A DNA stretch of 64,000 nucleotides from Rhodospirillales bacterium (GTDB lineage Bacteria > Pseudomonadota > Alphaproteobacteria > Rhodospirillales > Shumkoniaceae): assembly GCA_016776725.1 (NCBI GenBank), contig JADHSV010000003.1, forward strand, positions 1-64,000. Reading direction: 5' to 3'. The notes under the pieces were generated by a model. It saw only the letters and a list, made by a program, of their open reading frames with translations. It was not told where the DNA came from and ran no database searches. Position 1 is the first letter of the stretch, and each line of letters opens with the position of its first letter. The translations under genes and the position numbers were made by a program. Shown in pieces: positions 27,618-37,476 of this stretch.

Positions 27618-28121
27618 TTATTCGTTGGCGGTTTTGCGCTGCAGGAATTCGTCAACCATATTGCGAATGCGCGAGACCATAGAGTCAACGATATGCCGGG
27701 TCGCGATATCCATGGCCGACAGCCGTTCGCGGTATTCGTCCCGCGTCATGCGGATGAGCAGCGTTTTGTCCACCGCAATGGCGGTCGCGGCCCGTGGGCG
27801 GTCATCATATAAGGCCAGTTCGCCGAACATGGCCCCGTCTTTAACCTCGGTAATTTTTTTGGAGGAGGCGTCGGCCGCCTGTCTTTGAAACCGCACCTTT
27901 CCGCGCAATATGAAATAAACGGCATCGGCCGCGTCGCCTTGCTTGTAAATCGTCGCGCCGGCGGCGAATTCGACTTTTTGGGGCGTTGCCGTATGGCTCC
28001 GCTCCTGATCGGCGAGGCGAACTTCCAGCTGTTCAAGATCGTCAACCAATTGCGCCTTTGTCTTGCGCAGGCGCTGTTTACGATACGCGGAACCTTTGTG
28101 TTCAGCCGATTGCTCTGGCAT
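27618..28121 (-). CDS. Cyclic nucleotide-binding domain protein without output domain
   Basis: 167-aa cytoplasmic protein. The N-terminal 45 residues are charged and likely helical or coiled-coil (RLRKTKAQLVDDLEQLEVRL). A cyclic nucleotide-binding fold follows (about 50-150), with FAAGATIYKQGD, YFILRGKVRF and a phosphate-binding cassette GAMFGELALYDDRPRAATA that keeps the cNMP-contacting Glu and Arg. There is no helix-turn-helix or enzyme domain. It is 37 bases downstream of the UxaE-like gene on the same strand, so they may be co-transcribed, and it converges with metH. ATG 28121 has GAGGGGAAAA just upstream; the longer open frame overlaps the UxaE-like gene and is not used. A partner for cAMP made by the cyclase at 9369 is possible. 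Confidence 0.85.
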   Translation of the reverse strand: MPEQSAEHKGSAYRKQRLRKTKAQLVDDLEQLEVRLADQERSHTATPQKVEFAAGATIYKQGDAADAVYFILRGKVRFQRQAADASSKKITEVKDGAMFGELALYDDRPRAATAIAVDKTLLIRMTRDEYRERLSAMDIATRHIVDSMVSRIRNMVDEFLQRKTANE

Positions 28122-28158
28122 AGATTTTCCCCTCGCCGTGTCCCTCTTCAACCGGGCA

Positions 28159-29415
28159 TTAGCCCTGAAGCAGCAGACCCAGGTGTTTGTCGAAGTGGCA
28201 TTCGATGAACTCCATGTGCAGATCGTCGTGCGCATCCAGGATTTCAGTGAGGCTGTCGCCGAAAGGTTTGCCATCTGATCCCTTGCCGTTGATCAGCACC
28301 GAGCCGTAGGTCACGTGCATAAGCTGACGGCCTTCGTTTTCGTCCAGCAAGACGCGTTCAAGGTCGGCGTCGGCGGTGCCGCTGATGGCATCCACATCGG
28401 CCTGGGTGGTGCTCAAATGGTAGGTGGCGCGGTCTTCGGCGAAGCGGGTTTGTGCGTATTCGACCATTTCCTTGAACAAGGGTTTGTCTGTGCGAACGAC
28501 GACGCGAAGCGCCTCCACATAGCTGGTGCCCGCCGTTTTCACGTGCAGCAGGTCGCCGCACAGCCGTCCGAAAATGGGATAGACCGAGAACTTGTCGGAA
28601 CCGGAATGCAGGCTCAGTTTGTAGGGGCCGCAGAACTTGGCGATGGCCACGTGTTTGGCGATGGACTCTTCGAAAAGTTTCACGTCGCCCCGGTAGTCGA
28701 CGCCCTTTTCGAAATCGCCGATGAAGCGCGGGGCCAGGCTGGTGACGGGGACGCCGCGCCGGCCCAGTTCCTGCGAGACGAACAGATGTTCAAGGTACGT
28801 GGTCGGCACTTCGGACTCGTCCACCGACATCTCGATCTCGTACGGCGTGTCGCCCGACATGGATTTCAGCGCGGCCCCCATCTCGCCGCAGTGGGCCAGA
28901 GCACGGCCGTATTTGACGGCGGCGCGCATCAGGAGCTCTTCGTCATAGGTGAGCGTGAAGCCGTCGGCGATTTCGAACGATTTGCCCAGGTACATGTCAC
29001 GCAGGCTGGACCCCTCGAACACACCTTCGGCTATCAGGGACTGCTCCCCGGCGGCCAGGGCTTCCACCCCCATTTCGTCGGCTTCGTTGACCACATGGTC
29101 GGACGGATCGAAGGTGAAAAAGCAAAAACCGGCATCCAGCGTGCTTTTGATGTCATCGACGGTTTTCAAGTGATCGGCGTCGGCGCCCCATAATTGGGTA
29201 TAGCCGTCGGCATCGATGGCTTTCTGGGCGTCGCCCATGACGTCGGCGGGCGAGCGCTGGGTGCGCACCATCTCGCGGATGGACTGCTGAGCCAGAATGG
29301 GCACGAACTCGGTTCTCTTGCAGGCCGCAAGATGGCCCGGCGTCGCTGTTCCCAGGCGATCTCCGAAACCAAACGACTTTTTCAAACCGACAACTTTGGG
29401 GGTGTTTTGGCTCAT
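28159..29415 (-). CDS. Tagaturonate epimerase (UxaE) family protein
   Basis: 418-aa cytoplasmic protein that I recognise as belonging to the UxaE tagaturonate/fructuronate epimerase family. The N-terminus KSFGFGDRLGTATPGHL and the central YKLSLHSGSDKFSVYPIFGR and HVKTAGTSYVEALRV blocks are characteristic; His and acidic residues in these blocks are candidates for metal binding. It would convert D-tagaturonate to D-fructuronate, or act on a related ketonic acid. AGGAAA lies nine bases before ATG 29415. It precedes the cyclic nucleotide-binding gene on the same strand. No uxaC or uxuA genes are present in the window, but a UxaA-like dehydratase is at 5847. Family assignment is fairly good; substrate uncertain. 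Confidence 0.7.
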   Translation of the reverse strand: MSQNTPKVVGLKKSFGFGDRLGTATPGHLAACKRTEFVPILAQQSIREMVRTQRSPADVMGDAQKAIDADGYTQLWGADADHLKTVDDIKSTLDAGFCFFTFDPSDHVVNEADEMGVEALAAGEQSLIAEGVFEGSSLRDMYLGKSFEIADGFTLTYDEELLMRAAVKYGRALAHCGEMGAALKSMSGDTPYEIEMSVDESEVPTTYLEHLFVSQELGRRGVPVTSLAPRFIGDFEKGVDYRGDVKLFEESIAKHVAIAKFCGPYKLSLHSGSDKFSVYPIFGRLCGDLLHVKTAGTSYVEALRVVVRTDKPLFKEMVEYAQTRFAEDRATYHLSTTQADVDAISGTADADLERVLLDENEGRQLMHVTYGSVLINGKGSDGKPFGDSLTEILDAHDDLHMEFIECHFDKHLGLLLQG

Positions 29416-29552
29416 GGGTTTCCTGCGCCTTTTATTGGGGTTTATGGTCGGGGCAATCTAACTTTGCGGGGCAAGTCAGGCAACGGAAATTGCGTCATTC
29501 AATGTTCCCTGATATTGAATGCGCGTCAAACTCTATGGAACGGAGCACCCAA

Positions 29553-30050
29553 GTGAGCGAGACCTATAAGACCCACGAGCAACTGGTCGATCTGCTGGAA
29601 AAGGGCGGGGCGACCTTTCGGGTTATCGAGCATGTGGCCGAGGGACGTTCGGCCGACATCGCCAAAATCCGTGGCAACGACCCGTCGCAGGCGCTCAAGG
29701 CCATCGTGGTGACGCTCAAGGGCGGCGGCAAGGGGACGCGCCCGGTCATGGCGGTTATTCCGGGCAACCGGCGGCTTGATATGAAGGGCCTGCGCAAGGC
29801 CGACGGCGGGCAGAAAGGCAAGTTCACCTCGCCCGAAGATGCCACCGCGCTGACCGGGTGTCCCATGGGCGCGGTGCCGCCGTTTACCTTCTGGGATGAA
29901 CTGGCGATCTACGCCGATCCGTCAATTCGGGACAACCAGGAGGTTTGCTTTAACGCCGGGCGTCTGGACCGCTCGATCTTCATGGATCTGGACGACTATA
30001 TCCGCCTAGCCGCCCCCACCTTCGCCAACATCGCCGCCCCGGAAAGCTGA
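29553..30050 (+). CDS. YbaK/EbsC family deacylase
   Basis: 165-aa protein of the YbaK/ProX aminoacyl-tRNA editing family, which removes wrongly attached amino acids from tRNA in trans. The family pattern is visible: YKTHEQLVDLLEKGGATFRVIEH, SQALKAIVVTLKGG (with the Lys used in substrate binding), VIPGNRRLD, a central SPEDATALTGCPMGAVPPF and DELAIYADPSI. GTG 29553 is preferred because GGAG lies at 29542-29545; ATG 29535 is in frame 18 bases earlier but has no ribosome site. It is transcribed alone, divergent from the UxaE-like gene and convergent with the membrane protein that follows. Confidence 0.88.
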   Translation: MSETYKTHEQLVDLLEKGGATFRVIEHVAEGRSADIAKIRGNDPSQALKAIVVTLKGGGKGTRPVMAVIPGNRRLDMKGLRKADGGQKGKFTSPEDATALTGCPMGAVPPFTFWDELAIYADPSIRDNQEVCFNAGRLDRSIFMDLDDYIRLAAPTFANIAAPES

Positions 30051-30083
30051 GATTTCCCTATAACGTAAAAGGGCGGCACGAAA

Positions 30084-31925
30084 CTATTCGGCGCGCGGCC
30101 AGGATTTTACTTCGGTCCAGCCCGCCGACGGGTTGCCTTTGAGAAGGGTCGAACGTCCCGCTTCCAGCTCCACGCCGAGTACTTCACGCACCGAAGGCGT
30201 GATCGAGTGCACCAGTACGTAGTTCGGTTTTGCTCTCTCGATGGTCTTGCCGATATGCTCGACCGTCGAAGGGGTAAAGGCGCTGATATTCGTGTTGGCG
30301 TCGAACTTTCCGCCGGCCTCGTATCGGGTGATAGCACCGGATTCCCCCGTCCCGGTCGGATCGACGACAACGAGCTTCGAACCCGCAGGCAACAGGCCCG
30401 CGACCTCGGCCCCGACGGCGCGGAAATGCGGAACTGGCGGGTCGGTGTCGAACCTCAGCTTGTGGGCGAAGATAAAGGGCGCGGCCAGGAAAAGAACAAT
30501 CGGCACCCATTTAAGGCGTGCAGGGTCAATTCGGCCGGTCAAATACTTGCGCCAAAGAATTGCCAGACCCAACGCGGCGAAGGCCACGCACACCGCGCCC
30601 AGATGCATGTTGTATCGCCAATAGGACGCGGCCCGTGCTGCTTCGCCTCTGGAGAATGCGGCAAGGTAGGTAAACAGTAAAAACGCGGTGTGGCCGGCAA
30701 ACAGCGTTCCCGCCAATATCGCCAGCCGATCAAAGGATGTGCGCAACCGGAAAAGCGCCATCAATCCCAACACCGCGGCGATCACCATGATCCCGAAATA
30801 CAGTGATTTTTTCACGGCGACGTAGGCCATGGCATGAAGCATTTGCGGCAGGAGGTCGAAGGCCCAGGCCGAGAACGGCCGGATGGAAAACTCGCCCCCG
30901 GATATTTCAGTGGTTACGTGATAGCGCCATACCGCATAGATGACCAGGGGCGGTATCAACAGTCCCGGCAACAGGCGGACGATACCGCCGCCGCGAATTT
31001 TTGGATCACGCAATCCGACGAGCAGAACGGCAAACACCAGCACGACGAAAAGAACGAACGCCGATTGCTTCAGGTTGACCACGAGAACGAGGGCGAGCCC
31101 AGCCTGCCAGGAAAAACGCCGGGCCGATTTAGCGTCCCCCAGCGCCTGCGCCTCCAACATAAACCACGCCAGAACGGTGGCAAAGCCGAGTGCGACGGCG
31201 GTGGATGTGTCGGCATACGTGGTCAGGACGATCTTCTGCACGAAGGTCGGATTGAAAGCGATGGCGGCTAGACCCCCCAGCGCGCACAGGCTCCAGCCCT
31301 GTTTTTCGTGATTCCAGGACTTGCCCAGACCATTGGCGACCACCCGCATGACCAGCAGGCCGTAGCCAAGCAGCAGCAAGACATTCATCATCGGGCCGGT
31401 GGCTTCAAGCAGATCGCCGCCGACGCGCCCCGTAAGATAACTGAGGAGAGGCCAGGCGTAGGGATAGGCCGGAAAGCTGCTGCCTGAAACGGAGTTTGCG
31501 GCGTCGGGAAAGCCATCGGTGAGCAGCAAAAAGCGCACATTGACCAGCCAATGGGAAAACTCGTCCCACTGCGAGGCGACGACGCCCGAAACCAGAATCA
31601 GCAAAGGTGCGGCCAGCAGCAAAAGCCGTCCCCAGGCGGGGGTTATCAGCAATTGATCTCGCCGCCAGAGCACGCCGCCGCCGGCCACCGCCAGCATGGC
31701 GCAGGCAAAAGCGATCATCGAGAACGAAAGTCCGGTGAAGACCCCGCCGACGGTGAACAGCAGGCAGACCAGCGCCCAGCCGAAGATAAAGTCACCTTCG
31801 CGAAAGCGTTCCCGTCCGCAGACCATGCCCCCGATGAAGGACAGGGCGAACCAAACCACGCCTACTGCGAAAAGGGTCGTGATTTGACCGGTGTGGCTGA
31901 TGAAATATTCTGCGTAACGGATCAT
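30084..31925 (-). CDS. Polytopic membrane protein, GT-C glycosyltransferase-like
   Basis: 613-aa inner-membrane protein with roughly 11-13 hydrophobic segments up to about residue 490 and a soluble C-terminal domain of about 120 residues. The layout, together with an acidic motif just after the third or fourth helix (WDEFSHW, about residues 120-126), resembles GT-C fold glycosyltransferases that use polyprenyl-phosphate sugars. The C-terminal region (VGAEVAGLLPAGSKLVVVDPTG) looks periplasmic. I do not recognise a precise family. The start is ATG 31925; a TTG at 31937 is also possible. It lies between the YbaK-like gene and groEL as a single gene. GT-C enzymes and unrelated polytopic transporters are the main alternatives. 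Confidence 0.6.
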   Translation of the reverse strand: MIRYAEYFISHTGQITTLFAVGVVWFALSFIGGMVCGRERFREGDFIFGWALVCLLFTVGGVFTGLSFSMIAFACAMLAVAGGGVLWRRDQLLITPAWGRLLLLAAPLLILVSGVVASQWDEFSHWLVNVRFLLLTDGFPDAANSVSGSSFPAYPYAWPLLSYLTGRVGGDLLEATGPMMNVLLLLGYGLLVMRVVANGLGKSWNHEKQGWSLCALGGLAAIAFNPTFVQKIVLTTYADTSTAVALGFATVLAWFMLEAQALGDAKSARRFSWQAGLALVLVVNLKQSAFVLFVVLVFAVLLVGLRDPKIRGGGIVRLLPGLLIPPLVIYAVWRYHVTTEISGGEFSIRPFSAWAFDLLPQMLHAMAYVAVKKSLYFGIMVIAAVLGLMALFRLRTSFDRLAILAGTLFAGHTAFLLFTYLAAFSRGEAARAASYWRYNMHLGAVCVAFAALGLAILWRKYLTGRIDPARLKWVPIVLFLAAPFIFAHKLRFDTDPPVPHFRAVGAEVAGLLPAGSKLVVVDPTGTGESGAITRYEAGGKFDANTNISAFTPSTVEHIGKTIERAKPNYVLVHSITPSVREVLGVELEAGRSTLLKGNPSAGWTEVKSWPRAE

Positions 31926-31976
31926 CGGGTCAGTCAATTCCCATTATGTTTTTTTCATTTTGGCCGGGGCGCGCAC

Positions 31977-32011
31977 AAAAAGAAAGAGCCGCGCCCGGAA
32001 AGGCGCGGCTC
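31977..32011 (-). terminator. Rho-independent terminator of groES-groEL
   Basis: On the minus strand GAGCCGCGCC and GGCGCGGCTC form a perfect 10-bp stem with a 6-base loop, followed by TTTCTTTTT. It lies 32 bases after the groEL stop codon. Confidence 0.9.
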
Positions 32012-32042
32012 ATCCTAGCAAAACACGTCAGCTTGAATCGGC

Positions 32043-33707
<1,665 letters not shown>

Positions 33708-33727
33708 TTATCCTTTTTTCCGCGAAA

Positions 33728-34018
33728 CTACTTCTCGACGATGCCGAGAAGGTCCGATTCTTTCATAATCAACAGGTCTTCACCGTCAACTTTAACTTCG
33801 GTGCCGGACCATTTTCCGAACAGCACGAGGTCGCCGGCCTTGACATCAAGGGGAACCACCTTGCCGTCTTCACTGCGGGCGCCCGAACCGACGGCGATGA
33901 TTTCGCCTTCCATGGGCTTTTCCTTGGCGGAATCGGGAATGATGATGCCCCCCGCCGTTTTTTCGTCCGACTCAACGCGCCGAACCAGAACGCGATCATG
34001 CAGCGGCCTGAATTTCAT
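33728..34018 (-). CDS. groES: Co-chaperonin GroES
   Basis: 96-aa lid of the chaperonin. [28 protein letters not shown] includes the mobile loop that contacts GroEL (about residues 16-32), followed by the beta-barrel and the usual [24 protein letters not shown] ending. The start is ATG 34018 with GGAGGAAA upstream; the longer frame up to 34135 overlaps the CIRCE element and is not translated. First gene of the groES-groEL operon. Confidence 0.98.
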   Translation of the reverse strand: MKFRPLHDRVLVRRVESDEKTAGGIIIPDSAKEKPMEGEIIAVGSGARSEDGKVVPLDVKAGDLVLFGKWSGTEVKVDGEDLLIMKESDLLGIVEK

Positions 34019-34128
34019 TTGCAATTTCCTCCAACAAACCGGCGGCCTAACCACCGGCAAACCAGGCGGTCGATCCGCCAGCGAACCAATGGACAACCCA
34101 CTGGCCAAAAACAAAAATCCGGGGGGTG

Positions 34129-34155
34129 TTAGCACTCTCCCCGAACGAGTGCCAA
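34129..34155 (-). promoter_or_regulatory. CIRCE element (HrcA operator) of groESL
   Basis: TTAGCACTC, nine bases, then GAGTGCCAA: the consensus TTAGCACTC-N9-GAGTGCTAA with a single mismatch in the second arm. It lies 110 bases before the groES start and just downstream of the -10 box, so HrcA bound here would block transcription under non-stress conditions. No hrcA gene is present in the window. Confidence 0.95.
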
Positions 34156-34156
34156 C

Positions 34157-34185
34157 GATCTATGGAGATTTACCCTCGGAGTCAA
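34157..34185 (-). promoter_or_regulatory. groES-groEL promoter
   Basis: On the minus strand TTGACT (34185-34180) is followed after a 17-base spacer by TAGATC (34162-34157), a good sigma-70-like promoter. The CIRCE element begins 1 base further on, so it covers the transcription start. The resulting 5' leader to the groES ATG is about 130 bases. Confidence 0.75.
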
Positions 34186-34223
34186 GGGTGACAGCGGAAA
34201 AAAGGCGGTATTCTTTGAAAAAA

Positions 34224-35834
34224 CTAATGCCGTCGGAGGATATCGATGTTTTCAGCCGCGGCCGCCGCGTCCCAGACGATCATCCATTTACCGCGAAAGC
34301 GCTGGATGACATTGGGCGTCACGCCGCCCGGCGCCTGCCTGTAGTAGGTGACGATCTTGCCCGTGGGATTATTCGCCACCCAGTCGGCGGCGTTGTTGTC
34401 GCCGATAATGACGATTGGCTCGCGTAACCTGCCCGGGAACTGGAATTGCCCGTGGTATTTGCCGTAGTGCGCGATTCCGTGCCCGGCCTTTTGCCAAGCC
34501 GCAATTTTCTCGGCAATCGGAGACACGTTATAGACGTCGATCAGAACCGATCCTGCGGCCAGATGCGCCGCCAACACTGCCGCACAGGAAAGCACCGACA
34601 ACGAAACGGTCGCGTTCAAGACGGATTTGCGGGCGGCTGCAATAACGATCAGCGCAGCCACTGCCAAAGCGATCCCCGCCAACGGGTTCAGTTGTTCGAC
34701 AACGTAGGGAAGCGGAACCGGTGAAAACCCGACCAAGGCAAGGGCGCAGCCGACCAGCAGGAACAAGGCGGCGGGCAGGGCGATATCGCGGCGCGGGCGT
34801 TCAGACGAACCGGGCAATTCGGCCAAAAGGAATGCGGCGAAGAGCGCCAGCGCCGGGAACTCCGGCAGCAGATAATGGGGCTGTTTTCCGCTGATCGCCG
34901 AAAAGACGACGAAGGCCGGAATGAACCACGCGGCACAGAACCGCCCGGCGCCCGATGAAAGTGCGGATTTTGCACTGCGTGACGCGCGCCACAGGGTCGG
35001 CCAGATCACCCACGGCAGAACCATGACCGGTAGTGCCGCCACAAACCACCACCAGGGCCGCCCATGGGCGAAGGAATTGACCATGCGGCCCGCCGACTGG
35101 CCCCAGAATATGGCTTCGGCGTACGCCGACCCCCCTGCCTTGGCTGCCGGAATGGCCCAGGCCAGCCCCATGGCCGCGCCCAGCAGAACCGCCCCGATAA
35201 CACCGCCGTACCACACGCCCCAGGTCGTTCTCGGAGCGCTCAGTTTTGGCCCCCAAACGGGAGCCAAAGCGGCCACGGTCAAGGTGTGCAAAAGGATGGC
35301 CGGTCCCTTGGCCAGAACACCCAGCCCGATGGCGAGCGCGAGCACGGCGAAGCCTCGCCAATAGTCACCCCGCCATGCGCTCAGCACGCCGCATAGTCCC
35401 AGCGTTGCGAAGAAGGCCAGGATCATGTCGAACATGGTCAGCGTCGTATAGACGGTGAAGAACAGGCTGCCCAGCACCAGGAACGGTGCCAGCCGTGCAA
35501 CCTCGGGCCGATCCGGCCAAAGTTTTCCGGCAAGCCGCGCGGTCAGGAACAAGGTGCCCAGCCCGAACAGCGGGGCCACCAGACGCGGCCACCAGTCGTT
35601 GACGCCGAACACCGCCCAGCCCGCGTTGATCAGCCAGAACAGAAGCGGCGGTTTGTGGCTGTAGGTTTCGCCGTTCAGATGCGGAACCAGAAAATCGCCA
35701 CCCAGCCACATTTCCCACGCCACCGCCAGATAGCGCGTTTCGTCCATGGGCATGAGCGGGCGCGCAACGAGCGCCACGGCCATCAGGCCCAGCCAAAGGC
35801 CGCTCCAGATCAGGGGGGGATGCTCAGTTCGCAT
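34224..35834 (-). CDS. ArnT-like polyprenyl-phosphate glycosyltransferase (PMT/GT83 family)
   Basis: 536-aa inner-membrane GT-C enzyme that transfers a sugar from an undecaprenyl-phosphate donor on the periplasmic face, classically to lipid A. The first periplasmic loop carries the catalytic acidic motif PMDETRYLAVAWEM and the SHKPPLLFW motif, both hallmarks of ArnT/PMT proteins. About 11 or 12 hydrophobic segments and a small C-terminal periplasmic domain follow. ATG 35834 is used; a TTG at 35855 is an alternative. It overlaps the VTT gene by 11 bases and is the last of three genes (GT2, VTT protein, this), which suggests synthesis, flipping and transfer of one sugar. The sugar and acceptor are not known; lipid A or another envelope glycan are candidates. 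Confidence 0.88.
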   Translation of the reverse strand: MRTEHPPLIWSGLWLGLMAVALVARPLMPMDETRYLAVAWEMWLGGDFLVPHLNGETYSHKPPLLFWLINAGWAVFGVNDWWPRLVAPLFGLGTLFLTARLAGKLWPDRPEVARLAPFLVLGSLFFTVYTTLTMFDMILAFFATLGLCGVLSAWRGDYWRGFAVLALAIGLGVLAKGPAILLHTLTVAALAPVWGPKLSAPRTTWGVWYGGVIGAVLLGAAMGLAWAIPAAKAGGSAYAEAIFWGQSAGRMVNSFAHGRPWWWFVAALPVMVLPWVIWPTLWRASRSAKSALSSGAGRFCAAWFIPAFVVFSAISGKQPHYLLPEFPALALFAAFLLAELPGSSERPRRDIALPAALFLLVGCALALVGFSPVPLPYVVEQLNPLAGIALAVAALIVIAAARKSVLNATVSLSVLSCAAVLAAHLAAGSVLIDVYNVSPIAEKIAAWQKAGHGIAHYGKYHGQFQFPGRLREPIVIIGDNNAADWVANNPTGKIVTYYRQAPGGVTPNVIQRFRGKWMIVWDAAAAAENIDILRRH

Positions 35835-36549
35835 TGCCGTTTTCGTCCCCGACAACGGCGCTCAGCGCCGCCGTAAATGCGCCTTCCCGGCGGAACCGAA
35901 CATAGAGCCACATGCCGATCAGCGTGGATACGATGAAAAGCACGACGCCCAGGGTAATACGGATTTCAGGGTCCACGTTGATGCCGCTGCCGATCAGCGC
36001 GAACACCACCGATTGCGGTAAATGGCCCAGGGCGGACGCGATAAGAAAAGGCCACAGGTTGGCGCTGGAAAGCCCGGCCACCAGATTGGTCGCCAGATTG
36101 CTGCCCACCGGCAACAGGCGGATCAGCAGGGTCAGCGAAAACGGGTGATTGAGCAGGAACTCGTCAGCGGCGCGAATGCGCGTGGGCAGGCGGGCGGCCA
36201 CCAGATCACGGGCCATGAACCGGGCGAAGAGCGCGGCGATGGCGCACCCCATGACCGTTGCCCCCAGGGCCAGCGCCGTTCCCTCAACAAAACCAAATGC
36301 ATATCCGCCCAGAAAACACACCAGCTGGCGGGGCAATCCAAACGCCGTAAACACCGTCGCGGCAGCCAGGAACACGAGTTGGCCGCTCGCTCCGCGGCTG
36401 CGCACCTCGGCGTCAATCCATTGCGAGCTTAACAGCGAGCCCTGTTCGACCTCGCGCAGGACGAGGCCAACGAGGACGAAAACCGAAATCATCACCAGGC
36501 CGCGAAGGCCCAGACGGATGATGCGCGGGCGGTTGGCGGGCGAGGTCAA
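35824..36549 (-). CDS. TVP38/TMEM64 (VTT/DedA-like) membrane protein
   Basis: 241-aa inner-membrane protein of the VTT domain family. An N-terminal helix (about 14-34) is followed by the VTT core (about 60-200) with re-entrant segments; FGLPRQLVCFLGGYAFG and LLIRLLPVGSNLATNLVAGLSS carry the family's Gly and the essential Arg. DedA/VTT proteins have been linked to recycling undecaprenyl phosphate and to lipid scrambling or flipping. The start is TTG 36549, supported by GAGG upstream and a 4-base overlap with the GT2 stop; the next ATG at 36492 would remove the first helix. Being sandwiched between a cytoplasmic sugar transferase and a periplasmic one, it is a candidate flippase or carrier-recycling factor for that pathway. 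Confidence 0.88.
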   Translation of the reverse strand: MTSPANRPRIIRLGLRGLVMISVFVLVGLVLREVEQGSLLSSQWIDAEVRSRGASGQLVFLAAATVFTAFGLPRQLVCFLGGYAFGFVEGTALALGATVMGCAIAALFARFMARDLVAARLPTRIRAADEFLLNHPFSLTLLIRLLPVGSNLATNLVAGLSSANLWPFLIASALGHLPQSVVFALIGSGINVDPEIRITLGVVLFIVSTLIGMWLYVRFRREGAFTAALSAVVGDENGNAN

Positions 36550-37340
36550 TCTTTGTTACCTCGTGGACCGGCCTCGTTTCCTCGTTCATCGGCTTGGGTG
36601 GCAATGCTGCGGCGCTGCAGCCACATGACGCCGAGAATATCGGTGATGCCGACCCAAAGCCGATCAAAAACGCCATACTTGGTTTTGCCTGCGGCCCGGT
36701 GCCGGTGATTGACTTCAACGCTGGTCACCTTGCCACCCTGACGCAGCATCAAGGCCGGCAAAAAGCGGTGCATATGGTCGAAGCCCGGCATGGCCAGAAA
36801 AGCGGCGCGGCTGAAAACCTTCAGGCCGCAGCCGGTGTCGGGTGTTCCGTCGCCCAAAAGTCCGCGCCGCACACCATTGGCGATGCGCGAGGACATCCGC
36901 TTGGTGATTGTGTCGCGCCGATTGGCGCGGTGCCCGGCGACCAAAAGGCGTTCCGGATGGACCGAGCGGCGCAGCTTTTCCACCAGCGCCGGAATATCGG
37001 CGGGATCGTTCTGGCCATCGCCGTCAAGGGTGGCGATGATCGCGCCGCGCGCCGCCCAAATGCCGGTCGATATGGCCGCGCTCTGCCCCGCGCGTTTCCG
37101 GTGCCGCAGAACCCGAAGGCGCTCAAACCCGGCCGCGATTTCATCCAGTTCCGCGGGCGTCTCGTCATCGCTGCAATCGTCCACATAGACGATCTCGTAA
37201 TCGAAAACGCCGTCCAGCGCCGCGCGAATTTCGCCGATCAACGACGCCACGTTGTCGGCCTCGTTATGAACCGGCACGACTATTGCCAGCTCGGGCGCAA
37301 GCTCGGGCTCGGCGGATATTTCGTCCTTTTCGTCGTTCAT
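36546..37340 (-). CDS. Family 2 glycosyltransferase (polyprenyl-phosphate sugar synthase, DPM1/ArnC-like)
   Basis: 264-aa cytoplasmic glycosyltransferase with a GT-A fold. It has LAIVVPVHNEADN at the start of the fold, YVDDCSDDET, the metal-binding DGDGQNDP motif and DTGCGLKVFSRAAF, all typical of dolichol/undecaprenyl-phosphate sugar synthases. No C-terminal transmembrane hairpin of the ArnC type is evident; the protein ends in a charged tail, so it is likely soluble or peripheral. ATG 37340 is used (the codon before it is a TTG). It is the first gene of the GT2-VTT-ArnT-like operon and is divergent from the ClC gene. Confidence 0.9.
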   Translation of the reverse strand: MNDEKDEISAEPELAPELAIVVPVHNEADNVASLIGEIRAALDGVFDYEIVYVDDCSDDETPAELDEIAAGFERLRVLRHRKRAGQSAAISTGIWAARGAIIATLDGDGQNDPADIPALVEKLRRSVHPERLLVAGHRANRRDTITKRMSSRIANGVRRGLLGDGTPDTGCGLKVFSRAAFLAMPGFDHMHRFLPALMLRQGGKVTSVEVNHRHRAAGKTKYGVFDRLWVGITDILGVMWLQRRSIATQADERGNEAGPRGNKD

Positions 37341-37476
37341 CAATCGTCGCCACAGTTACACACGCTCACGCCTGCGCTTATGACACAGGCGCAAAGGCGG
37401 CTGCAATGTTCTTTGACGCGCTGGGGTGTTTCCTCGTATTCATTTCTTCACGACGAGTAACCAAATATTCGGTGTC

